A DNA stretch of 17,436 nucleotides from Trichomonas tenax (lineage: Eukaryota > Parabasalia > Trichomonadida > Trichomonadidae). Every line of letters begins with the position of its first letter. Position 1 is the stretch's first letter. Below, piece by piece: positions 1 through 8,342 of the stretch. The position numbers and the translations under genes were made by a program. The stretch is taken from the NCBI GenBank assembly GCA_023091735.1, contig JALKBU010001060.1:1-17436 (forward strand), in the 5' to 3' direction. The notes under the pieces are model-generated. The model saw only the letters and a list, made by a program, of their open reading frames with translations, was not told the DNA's origin and did not search any database.

Positions 1-683
1 TATTGACACTTTTCCATTTTTCCCGCGCAATCACGTCACTTTCCTTTATATTTGACATTCTGACTCTATATGCCAAACATAATTTACATGTCAGAAAAGC
101 ACGTTGTTCTATTTTGTCCCAGTCCCCAATATATTAGAGCCACATCTCATCAGAAAACCAAAAATAATTTGTTATATAAAATATATAATAAATGACCTTG
201 TAATACTGAATAAGAGCAAAATAAGTTTTTGAAAGGACACAAAGTTTTCAGAGCATTTTGAATTAGCTCTCAATTTTTCTATTGTAAATTTTGTGATTTA
301 TTTAATTAAAATTTTGATAGCGATTGATAGTATAGTCCATAAAGTAACGTATTCGAAATTGATAAAAAGGTGACTGGCAGGCAAAAGTGACATCTATAAT
401 TGTTGAATTCAATTTTTGGTAAAAGTGACCGCGTTAGAAATGTGACATTTGTAAACGTTAATTGCACACCCCCTTCAATTCATAAATCCATGTTATTTCT
501 AATCATCAGAACGTTGTGTATATACATTATATAATTTGGTGGATTTGTAAACTATTCAAATTTTTAAAATCGTTATGAATTTATTTTGAATTTGTTTTCA
601 TTGATCAGGTATTGGTTTTTGTTGCGCATTTAGATTTTGTTTAAAGACTTACGCAGATAGGATAGAAAATAAACAAATTTACT
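1..683. other. AT-rich spacer with GTGAC/GTCAC words and E2F-like site
   Basis: No credible gene is visible. The stretch lies downstream of the B56 gene and probably upstream of a gene outside the window. It holds a CG-rich site, TTTCCCGC at 19-26 within TTTTTCCCGCGCAA, which fits the general E2F consensus TTTSSCGC. Several copies of a GTGAC word follow: GTCACTTT at 35-42, GGTGAC near 369-374, AAAAGTGACAT at 383-393, AAAAGTGAC at 421-429 and TGTGACATTT near 441-450. The same words recur in the right-hand spacer of the window. A promoter role for a gene transcribed leftward out of the window is inference. Confidence 0.5.
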
Positions 684-2156
684 CTATTTGTATTGATCGA
701 CAAACAAAAACTTATCATTGGTGTTGATTTCCGCAATGCCTTGGATCTGCTTCCAAGTCTTCTCCCTCTGTAACTGGTTATTCAGGATTTCTTTTTTCGA
801 AATTTCATTATCAATATTTTCAAGAGAAGTAATGAACTGAGAAGCCAATTCCCTTGTTTCCTGGTTCCAGTGCGATGAGTGAGATGTTTTAGCACTCTTA
901 TATATCTCCGGTCCGATCTCATTCCAAACTGTCATCAATAATGCCAAGAAAGTAGAGGATTGAGAGAATTTGAAAGAGTGCTGTGAAAGACTGCTTGTAC
1001 AATCATTATATAATAATGCAATATGCAATGCAAGTCGCGTAGAAATGTATGTCGAAATATTCTGGGAAAAGTTTTCGACAACAGTCTGAAGAGATATTAG
1101 GTATAACTTGCCTTTGGCAGGGCAAGTGATTGGCCAATGTTTAAAGATATGATCTAAATAAGTATCGACTAATAACTTATTCTTTCGAATAAAAACGCAA
1201 ATCAAGGCGGTAAAGCTCTTTTCGAAGACGAAAAAGTTCTGAAGAAGCATCAAAGGCAAAATCAGGTTCGAAAAGAATGCCATCCACTCTTTTCCTTTGT
1301 ATATTGTAATCCACTCAGCAAAAAAGTCTAAAAATGAATTTAATGAGTTCTGTGTGTACTCATTGTATATGTATGTGCTAAGGAACCGTTCAATTTCGTT
1401 CAAAAACACTCTCCCGAGATTTTGGAATCTTTCAGCCATAGCAAGAAGGAGTTCACATGCACACTTCTGTTCACGCTTGTCAGGAAAGCGTATACATTGA
1501 AACAAGTTATGGATAAATATGTCATCCAATTGGCTTAGTATGAAATTCGGACGAATTGTTTCTGTATACATAAATTTCGTGAAGCTGTCATAGAAGACGC
1601 GTAAGTGTATCCACTCCAAGTCGTAAGCGTTATCCAAATGTGTTAGAATTGGAATTTGAACGATTGGACGAAATATATTAATTGCAAATGTCTTAAAAAA
1701 CGTTTGAATACACTCAATTGTTAATACTTTGGCGATCTTTGGGAACTGAATCGCATCAATTAATTCAGTAATTAGCGTTGTTTTCAACACTTTCAAAGCA
1801 AAATCATTCTCATCAATAGAAAAATCACAAAAACCGCAGCATGAATTGCATTTTCGTATGAAGAGCTGTGGAATTTCACCGGGTTGGCATTTATCTAAAG
1901 GTTGGCTTTTAACTATCAATTTTTTTGTAGATAAATCGCGTAACGCGTAATATTGTATTACCGATTTGGTTATTGCTTCGATGTTGTCATCATCGACTAT
2001 TTTCTTTGCATTAGATCTCACAATTTTCCATGTCGATTGATTCTTCAACAAGAAATCGGATGAATAGGATTGTCGTGCCGGCTTTGAGACCGGCAATATC
2101 GGTTTCGCTTTCTTCGGAGTGAATATTAAAGGCTTCGAACGCGAAGCTCTTAACAT
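684..2156 (-). CDS. PP2A regulatory subunit B56 (B') family protein
   Basis: This is a 490-residue protein. B56 subunits are curved HEAT-like scaffolds that direct the protein phosphatase 2A core enzyme to substrates. The B56 signature runs from about residue 180 to 445. It includes FPDKREQ (224-230, matching the family DPRER segment), the helix around 236-265 ending STYIYN, KHWP followed by an alanine-lysine stretch (339-350, family KYWPKTHSPKE), and SSHWN (427-431, family KTHWN). The N-terminal 50 residues are basic and rich in Ser and Pro, which is typical of variable B56 tails. CNSCCGFC (103-110) packs four cysteines before the helical core and is unusual. Alignment by eye suggests that residues of the LxxIxE substrate-docking pocket are replaced (L238, A239, A241, G248). 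The ATG at 2156 is supported by the basic start of the protein, but no perfect initiator precedes it. UAAA lies 3 bases after the TAG stop (678-681). Family assignment is firm; the partner or substrate is unknown. Confidence 0.85.
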   Translation of the reverse strand: MLRASRSKPLIFTPKKAKPILPVSKPARQSYSSDFLLKNQSTWKIVRSNAKKIVDDDNIEAITKSVIQYYALRDLSTKKLIVKSQPLDKCQPGEIPQLFIRKCNSCCGFCDFSIDENDFALKVLKTTLITELIDAIQFPKIAKVLTIECIQTFFKTFAINIFRPIVQIPILTHLDNAYDLEWIHLRVFYDSFTKFMYTETIRPNFILSQLDDIFIHNLFQCIRFPDKREQKCACELLLAMAERFQNLGRVFLNEIERFLSTYIYNEYTQNSLNSFLDFFAEWITIYKGKEWMAFFSNLILPLMLLQNFFVFEKSFTALICVFIRKNKLLVDTYLDHIFKHWPITCPAKGKLYLISLQTVVENFSQNISTYISTRLALHIALLYNDCTSSLSQHSFKFSQSSTFLALLMTVWNEIGPEIYKSAKTSHSSHWNQETRELASQFITSLENIDNEISKKEILNNQLQREKTWKQIQGIAEINTNDKFLFVDQYK

Positions 2157-3703
2157 TAATTATTTTTAATCGATTATTTTGATCTCAATATTTAAGAGAT
2201 AAAAATTTTTGACACCTCCGATTCGTTGTTCATTATCAGCGACAACACATATTTTGTGTTATAAAAATGACATATACACATTTAGTGTATGATATTTATA
2301 TATGAAATTATGACTTATATCAAATATTTAGTTTAATTCGATTTCAAATTAACCAGAATAATCATTTCAAACAATAAATTCATTTATGACATACTTCTCT
2401 ATGATGAAAATTATTATATGGTAAAGTATGAAGTGCTATAATACATGCGTTTACTCAGAAAAAATCAATAAATCAAAAAGTTTTGAATTTGGATGAAAAT
2501 ATAGGTACACATAGGCATTGAAATGCTATAAAACATATTTTGAGATCTGTATCCGTGTCAGACTCAAATTTTTGACAATTTAACGTATTTAGATAAGTTT
2601 CTCAAAAACTTGAAAAATGGAAGTGAGAGATAATCGCATATCCGAATTCACCGTTTTTTAAAAACAAGTTTTAAGGTTTTCTGCATTCAAAAGATGTGCT
2701 GATTCAAGTATTGACATGTACAATCTTTTTTTTGAAAATATTTCAGCTGCACAATGCCAAAGAAACGCATTGATATGTAAGAATTAAGATAATTCTTTAA
2801 TAAATCTGTGTAATACAAAATTTGTTCGTTAATACCATAGATAACAACACTTTGCTAGATGCAAAATTATAGTACTATTTGCATATAATTAAACGCTATA
2901 ATATGAAGAGTATTTAAGGTTTTATATATAGATCGAGCAAATCTCTATTAAAACAATGAGTATTGAGCAATATCGATATGCAAAATATATTAACACGATA
3001 ATGTCATTTGATTCATGCTCTAATTTCCGATGGATGTTAATCTATAACTAAAAATATCAATTAATTTTTATTATAGAGATAGAAAATCGCAAAACAGGTC
3101 CTTGCATTTCATTCGCATCCAACATTATAGAATTATGTCAAACAAATAAACCCTATTTGAACAACAATGAATGAATGTCAATCAAAATTATGCAAACGAT
3201 GAAATTTAAACGCGGAAAACTCAGAGATATTGTTATACACGTCGATGTGATTCCATTCCATTGGTCTGTGATTGGAAATGACCAACATTGAGTGATTATC
3301 GTTGAATTGTTTGGATGATTAAAAAATTATCGAAATAAATAAAGACACCATATCCAAATTTGCACAAAAAACAAGTTATTTCTCAAAAATAATTTTTCGT
3401 TTAAATTTTATCGAAAAATAGCTACCATATTATTTCAATGATAAATTAAAAAGCTTTTTGTAAACTTAACAATTTCCACAAAAATAAAATTCGAGTGGTT
3501 AATATTGATAGAAGATAAAACAACATTTTTAATTTTTGAAAATTGAATTTTACAAAAATGAAAAGTGGACAATATTATTTACAAACATGCATAGAGTATA
3601 TTCCAGATTGAATGATTCAACTGAAAATTGATGGCCAAACGATTATATGTCAACATTTAATTGAGAGATTTACAACAAATTATTTTTGGAAAAAAATTCA
3701 TAC
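2157..3703. other. 1.5 kb divergent AT-rich spacer
   Basis: This spacer separates the divergent B56 and PSP1 genes and must hold both promoters. It is dominated by A/T runs and I see no RNA gene or mobile element. A 13-base word occurs twice with one mismatch, TGCTATAATACAT at 2434-2446 and TGCTATAAAACAT at 2524-2536, and a looser third form (CGCTATAATATGA) starts at 2894. A 31-codon open frame with ATG start (2956-3051, plus strand) is present but has no recognisable similarity. No perfect TCAYW initiator is found within about 100 bases upstream of the B56 ATG. Confidence 0.5.
3698..3702 (+). promoter_or_regulatory. Initiator (Inr) of the PSP1-domain gene
   Basis: TCATA fits the trichomonad initiator TCA(+1)YW exactly. 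The predicted first transcribed base is 3700, which gives a 4-base leader before the ATG at 3704. Such very short leaders are normal in Trichomonas. The site also argues for the ATG at 3704 over the in-frame TTG at 3686, because the TTG would lie upstream of the transcript. Confidence 0.65.
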
Positions 3704-4498
3704 ATGAATCAGGATTGGAAATTATTTACAGAAGACCCCGCGGAAGAACCGTACCAATCTATCCTAAACCTCCTTCCCTCCTCTCTTAAGGACGTTTGGG
3801 ACGACCAGGATCCTCTAACTTCGGTGACTGTTCCGAAATCTCCTGTACCGCAGGTTTCTCAGGGAATCTACGACCCGGGGAGTGCTCCAAAGCACATGAG
3901 GCCATTCCCTTTCCCTGAGTCGGCGCCCGCTCTCTCGTTTATGGAAGATCACGAAGGAGCGACGCCGACAAATGAGCCTGAGGTTTACGTAAATCAAGCA
4001 TTTACATCCGATTCTAAATATTATCAAGTCCAATTTCACCCGTTTCGAACTGAGCTTTACCATTGGACGAAAAACATGAATCTAAATATCGGTGACTACG
4101 TTGTCACAGAGGCAGACAGAGGATACGACGTAGGAAGAGTAGTCGACGAAATAAAGTTCCCTCCATCAAGAGAATCGAAGGCTTCTAAAGGAATTGTGCG
4201 TATTGCATCGCAGCATGAAATTTCTCAGCTTCCTCTCAAAATTGAGAGAGAAAAACGCGCAAAGGAACTTTGCCAAGCAAAGGCCCGAGAACTAGGATTG
4301 CCTATGTCGATAGATGGCGCCGAATTTCAATTCGATGGTAAGAAATTATCATTTTATTATACAGCAAATGCTTACATTGACTTTAGGAACCTCGTCCGTA
4401 TATTATTCAAGACGTTTGGAATGAGAATTTGGATGGTTTGGCACGATGGCAACGAGCGCGTTAGAGATGTCTTGCAAAGAAGCGAGAAAATGATATAG
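3704..4498 (+). CDS. PSP1 C-terminal domain protein
   Basis: This is a 264-residue protein with the conserved PSP1/YaaT domain at about residues 107-247. Diagnostic segments are GDYVVTEADRGYDVGRV (130-146) and KLSFYYTANAYIDFRNLVR (214-232), followed by a hydrophobic-basic strand at RIWMV (241-245). The family is named after yeast PSP1, a suppressor of DNA polymerase mutations, and includes bacterial YaaT. Its biochemical role in eukaryotes is not settled, so none is assigned. The first 100 residues are acidic and proline-rich with no known domain and are probably disordered. The frame stays open upstream to a TTG at 3686, but the first ATG at 3704, sitting 4 bases behind a perfect initiator, is the sensible start. 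The gene converges with TRM1, about 500 bases away. A UAAA lies 27 bases after the TAG stop (4525-4528). The 5' part of the gene is visibly richer in G and C than the spacers around it. Confidence 0.9.
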   Translation: MNQDWKLFTEDPAEEPYQSILNLLPSSLKDVWDDQDPLTSVTVPKSPVPQVSQGIYDPGSAPKHMRPFPFPESAPALSFMEDHEGATPTNEPEVYVNQAFTSDSKYYQVQFHPFRTELYHWTKNMNLNIGDYVVTEADRGYDVGRVVDEIKFPPSRESKASKGIVRIASQHEISQLPLKIEREKRAKELCQAKARELGLPMSIDGAEFQFDGKKLSFYYTANAYIDFRNLVRILFKTFGMRIWMVWHDGNERVRDVLQRSEKMI

Positions 4499-5004
4499 AT
4501 TTTTAATACTAGTTAATACAGTTATAAATGCGGCATTTTGATTTATACAAAAATTATTTTTATCTGCATAGTTTCACACCTCAAATAACGACACTTATAG
4601 AAAAGCAATATTACCAAATGAAATAAGATCAAATATTTATGTCACACCCAAAATGATTAATTTTGACACTTGATACTTAACATTCTTATATGACTATATA
4701 CCAGGAGATAAGGGCATCTCCAGCAGGTGGAAATACCAAAGTTTCGTTTGATTTTATCTTCAATATTATTTTAAATCAAATAAAAATGCTTCAACATTTC
4801 ATAGCCACACCAGGAATCTACTTTATCACACAATTTTACTTTCTTCATCTCCAGAAATCTAATTTTTACAAATATTACTAATTATTAATATCAAAATCCT
4901 TTCATCATGTTTACAATTTAACATATTTTGAAGCTGTTTATCGCCTTAGTGAAAAATCAAAGCAATGTGATTATGAAACAAAAAGATTTTAATATATAGA
5001 TATT
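4499..5004. other. Convergent AT-rich spacer between PSP1 gene and TRM1
   Basis: This spacer holds the 3' ends of two convergent genes, with UAAA words at 4525-4528 (plus) and 4988-4991 (minus) as likely polyadenylation signals. A 63-codon plus-strand frame at 4690-4881 begins with a short less AT-rich patch (about 4700-4740) and then becomes ordinary AT-rich spacer translation. It shows no motif and has only a one-mismatch initiator (ACATT) about 10 bases before its ATG. Nothing else is recognised. Confidence 0.45.
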
Positions 5005-6426
5005 CTACTTTTTCTTCTGCTTCTTTGCAGCAGCCTTTGGACCGAAATTCTTTTCTGGATTCATATAGAACTTGCAAATTTTCTTCTCATGCCTTAATCT
5101 TTCTTTGACTTCTGGATCTGGCTCGAATGACATTTCGACTTCCTCATCTTTCTTCTTTTCGAGAATCTTCTTTGCAACGCCATCTTGTTCAGGCAGCTTC
5201 TTCTTGTCGAATTCGAAGTACCAGCGTCTCAAGATATCCCACAAGAGCTCACCTGGAGCATCTGTCTTAAGCATTCCTGGTTTGCAATGTGTTCCAGATG
5301 TCTTATAGCCCATTCTTTCAAGGATAGAAACTACAACTTCCTTTGAAGGAGTGGAGCTGTGAATGATTCCTGTGAAGACTGAAATATCATAATAGAAAGG
5401 CGTATCAAGCTCCCTGATACATGAATTGAGGACGGCTTCGATTCTTGGCGTAGTATTGAAGAATTTCATTGTTGGAAGGAGATCGAGCAATTTCTGGATG
5501 AATTCTTTGTTGTGGAGAGGTCCGGTGTAAATTGGGCCTCCAATCTCAAGAGTACGGCCTGTGTATGGATCTGTAAATGAAGGAACTGTGATCTGGGCTG
5601 GCTTGACCGATATGTTCGTATCTTTTGTCATATCACGGCCTAGAGGCTGCAGCCAGAAGAGATGCGATTCTGGAGAGAATAAAAGCATTGCGTTATGATA
5701 AGCAAGCAACTTTGTCTCGTTAGATTTGCTATGAACTCTCACAAATACTCTGAAGTAGAAGTTTGCAGCAAGAGAAACGAGTGGCTCTATCGTCTTCTTG
5801 TATCTTGCAGCAATAATCTTAATCAATGTCAAAAGTGTTCTAATACCAATTTCGTGGCAGAATTCTGTATTAAGAACCATAACATTGTACCAACCATATG
5901 AAACTTCCTGCTGTTGGCCGCATAATGTTCTTCCATCTGTGCTTGTAACGCATAGAAGCGCGCCATCTGCAGCAGCTTGAATAGCAGCATCAAGGAATAT
6001 AGAAACAGTTGAGTATGGATCTAAATCGATGATTTGAAATTCGTTCTTGTGTGAATTCATCACATCATTGGCATCTCCTAAAGAAGACTTGACTATTTTG
6101 TCGACATTGTTCAAATTGATGTTCCTGTTGATGACAGAAACAGCGTTAGAATCGATATCGTTTGCAGTAATCGATTGGAAGCCAGTAACTTCACGAGCAT
6201 AGCGAATAGAGCGAAGGCCAGTTGCTGCAAACGCTTCGAATAAGTTTGTTGGCTTGTTTACCATGTTATTATAAGCTTGTAAAACTAAACAAGTCAAATC
6301 GCGATTAAAATTCTGCACAGGGTTATAAAACACTTCAGAGGGGTCAACAGTAGGAGGAAAGTATATCTTTGCGTCACCTTCCTGAATTAATGCTTTGACT
6401 TCAGGCTCACTTCCGCAAACACCCAT
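5005..6426 (-). CDS. TRM1: tRNA (guanine26-N2)-dimethyltransferase Trm1
   Basis: This 473-residue enzyme uses S-adenosylmethionine to make N2,N2-dimethylguanosine at position 26 of many tRNAs. The N-terminus is complete: EGDAKIYFP (16-24) and VFYNPVQNFNRDL (32-44) are the family's opening block. The AdoMet-binding motif is FEAFAATGLRSIRYARE (63-79), followed by ANDIDSNAV (88-96) and GDAND (117-121). The catalytic-loop segment is IDLDPYST (133-140), where most family members read DLDPYGSP or DLDPFGSP. LQPLGR (259-264) and GGPIYTGPLHN (296-306) mark the C-terminal domain, but the CxxC pairs that normally sit before and between them are absent. The tail has the family-like MNPEKNFGPK (455-464) and ends in a lysine-rich run that could act as a nuclear signal. 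The length lies between archaeal and yeast forms. An initiator-like GCACT sits just upstream of the ATG, and UAAA lies 14 bases past the TAG stop (4988-4991). Confidence 0.95.
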   Translation of the reverse strand: MGVCGSEPEVKALIQEGDAKIYFPPTVDPSEVFYNPVQNFNRDLTCLVLQAYNNMVNKPTNLFEAFAATGLRSIRYAREVTGFQSITANDIDSNAVSVINRNINLNNVDKIVKSSLGDANDVMNSHKNEFQIIDLDPYSTVSIFLDAAIQAAADGALLCVTSTDGRTLCGQQQEVSYGWYNVMVLNTEFCHEIGIRTLLTLIKIIAARYKKTIEPLVSLAANFYFRVFVRVHSKSNETKLLAYHNAMLLFSPESHLFWLQPLGRDMTKDTNISVKPAQITVPSFTDPYTGRTLEIGGPIYTGPLHNKEFIQKLLDLLPTMKFFNTTPRIEAVLNSCIRELDTPFYYDISVFTGIIHSSTPSKEVVVSILERMGYKTSGTHCKPGMLKTDAPGELLWDILRRWYFEFDKKKLPEQDGVAKKILEKKKDEEVEMSFEPDPEVKERLRHEKKICKFYMNPEKNFGPKAAAKKQKKK

Positions 6427-6916
6427 AAAAGTGCCAGTTCCTGCCTTGTCACTTTTTATTCATTAAAAAATTTCACCATTTTTTCGCTTCTGACTGATTT
6501 ACAAGGAGTGGAAAAAAGTTAGACAGAATTCTCTATACACTTGGCAATGTCCTCTGATATGGTATGAGCTACAGCTACCAGCGTTAGAATATTGAGAATT
6601 CTCTGTTTGTATTTCACCCTCCAGATATTCAATTCAAGTACCAAATGAACGGAAGTAGAGAGAAAACAAATTGCCAATGTTTCTGAAAATATCAAAAATT
6701 TATTTATAGTCAAAATACAAAAATGAATACTTGTATTGATTTACCTTACAGTTTTCATTCTAAATTTAATCACAAGCAGTGATGTTAAAACTTCTACTTA
6801 AAATTGATCTCATAAAATTCTAGTTTTGATTTTGATAAAATATATGTATTAAAAATAGACGACAAATTAAATACAAACAAAACATTTACAAGTATCGCTT
6901 ACAAAAACAGAGCTCC
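6427..6916. other. Spacer with TRM1 promoter and a coding-like patch
   Basis: The part next to 6426 is the TRM1 promoter. On the minus strand it carries an AAAAAGTGACA word just upstream of the putative initiator (the complement of TGTCACTTTTT near 6448). Between about 6519 and 6700 base composition rises and the minus strand stays open for 64 codons. That frame has no ATG (it would start at TTG) and no recognisable domain. It reads as a hydrophobic stretch and could be a decayed gene fragment. The 10-mer AGAATTCTCT occurs at 6525-6534 and 6595-6604. The rest is plain AT-rich DNA. Confidence 0.4.
6430..6434 (-). promoter_or_regulatory. Initiator-like site of TRM1
   Basis: On the minus strand the bases before the ATG read GGCACTTTT. 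GCACT matches TCA(+1)YW at four of five positions. It would place the first transcribed base at 6432, giving a leader of 5 bases. The single mismatch at the first position makes this weaker than the sites of the PSP1 and TOR genes. Confidence 0.4.
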
Positions 6917-8011
6917 CTAAAGCTCAGAATCTTCATAAGGATTATTTTTCGGTGCGACAGAAGATGGAGACTTTTGGTCTTCGCTGTAGTCTCCAGTGTC
7001 TACGCTAGAGCCTCTCAAATCGTAATTATACATCATTCTGGGAGAATCCAAAAAGTCATCAATAACTTTCTCTTCTTCTTGGTCTTTGGGTATAGATTTG
7101 ATATCATTGCTTTCTGATTTATTAATGACGACTGTCTTATTGTAGAAAAACATGTAATAAACCGCTCCAATTATCGCTAGAACGACAATTGTTGCGAGAA
7201 CTGAGATAGTGATTATCGCAACATATACTCTGTGCTTGTCGATGGTGGAGTACATATACTCAGAGTCAGATGAAGCTGTTAACAAGCCCGAGAAATATGG
7301 ATAATTTTTGTCTCTTACGGATGACACAATATACACCGCGTTGTGGAATATAGTGTAATCAGAGTCAGACACTGATGACCTGACAATCACCGGATGAGTC
7401 ATATTCTTAATTCCGCACTGGCTTCCGAATGCATCGTACACGGTCACCTTGGCGACGCTGTTGTACTCGATGCTAAACACAGCTTTGTCTGGTACGAATC
7501 CGTATAAGATGCAGTACTGTTTCCCTTTTTTGAGCTCAAAGTTGTATGCTTTCGAGTAGTTGTACGCTGATCCGTTACCAATGGTGACGACTGTTATATT
7601 GCCGACGGACACATAGTACTCGTCGCAGCCATCTCCTGTATTTGTAATGTCGAAAACAGACATAAAGAGGTGCGCAGAACCTACAATGGATTCCAGCGTT
7701 AATTTCCCGTGAGTCTTGAAGTGTATAGCGTAAACTTTCGACGAACCAAGAAAATTTCGTTTAACTTTCCCAGAAGAGGCGACACCCGATATAGTCTTTA
7801 GATTACGGAATGGGTGGAATACAATGAACGTCCCTGCATTTACTGGGAACGATACAGCCCCTGAAACAAAGATAGAATAACTTCCGGCCGATATTTCTGC
7901 GCCATCATTGAGATCTGTTGAGAATTCCTTGATGTTGTTGATCTCCCGCCTATCGTTATCCGTGTCTTCGACGCCTACGACCAGTGAGAAAAGTAAAAAG
8001 CAGAGAAACAT
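6917..8011 (-). CDS. Putative single-pass surface glycoprotein, family not recognised
   Basis: This is a 364-residue protein with clear type I membrane topology. A signal peptide covers residues 1 to about 14 (FLCFLLFSLVVG). An ectodomain of about 245 residues is rich in beta-type Ser/Val/Thr/Tyr stretches. One strong membrane helix lies at about 263-289, and the cytoplasmic tail is about 75 residues. The ectodomain carries N-glycosylation sequons at N138, N146, N151 and N203 and only three cysteines (129, 167, 199). The tail is acidic and Ser/Asp-rich and ends NNPYEDSEL, with tyrosines at 328, 330, 342 and 359 that could serve as sorting or endocytosis signals. I recognise no named domain and propose no specific function; surface location is inferred from topology. 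UAAA lies about 29 bases beyond the TAG stop (6885-6888). The upstream spacer repeats a TTTACAC word that also occurs at the presumed transcription start. Confidence 0.8.
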   Translation of the reverse strand: MFLCFLLFSLVVGVEDTDNDRREINNIKEFSTDLNDGAEISAGSYSIFVSGAVSFPVNAGTFIVFHPFRNLKTISGVASSGKVKRNFLGSSKVYAIHFKTHGKLTLESIVGSAHLFMSVFDITNTGDGCDEYYVSVGNITVVTIGNGSAYNYSKAYNFELKKGKQYCILYGFVPDKAVFSIEYNSVAKVTVYDAFGSQCGIKNMTHPVIVRSSVSDSDYTIFHNAVYIVSSVRDKNYPYFSGLLTASSDSEYMYSTIDKHRVYVAIITISVLATIVVLAIIGAVYYMFFYNKTVVINKSESNDIKSIPKDQEEEKVIDDFLDSPRMMYNYDLRGSSVDTGDYSEDQKSPSSVAPKNNPYEDSEL

Positions 8012-8020
8012 TTTTTTAAC

Positions 8021-8025
8021 TGTGT
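8021..8025 (-). promoter_or_regulatory. Initiator-like site of the membrane-protein gene
   Basis: On the minus strand the sequence before the ATG is TTTACACAG followed by an A-run. ACACA matches TCA(+1)YW at four of five positions and would start transcription at 8023, about 11 bases before the ATG. It overlaps a TTTACAC word (8022-8028) that is repeated further upstream. Confidence 0.35.
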
Positions 8026-8342
8026 AAACTTTTCAAAAAAATATTTGTAATTATGATTATATCTTTTATAGATGAGCATAATATTAGAGAATCATAAAAT
8101 TGAATGGTTTATTCAAAAATTATGAGGCATGAGAGATATCAGACAAATCAAATAAAAGTAACAATAAAAAAGAAAGCACGTTATAATTGATTTGAGATTA
8201 TTTTTGTGAATGTTAACAAAACACTGAAAAGTGTTTTAAGGAGTCTCTTTACATTGCATGGGGAATCTAAAAATCAAAGAATTTTGAATTTCATTTTTAT
8301 TTCAATATTTATTGAATGATTTCTGTCGCATAAAATAAATTC

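Noticed and set aside
2754..2780. Very short frame reading MPKKRIDM in the divergent spacer
   Set aside because: Eight codons, no similarity to known tiny proteins and no intron signals nearby to extend it.
3636..3645. CAAACGATTA as a Myb-type core promoter motif of the PSP1 gene
   Set aside because: It does not fit the published Trichomonas M3 consensus, which needs G at the fifth position.
4690..4881. 63-codon plus-strand frame in the PSP1-TRM1 spacer
   Set aside because: Only a one-mismatch initiator, no domain, and mostly AT-rich low-information translation.
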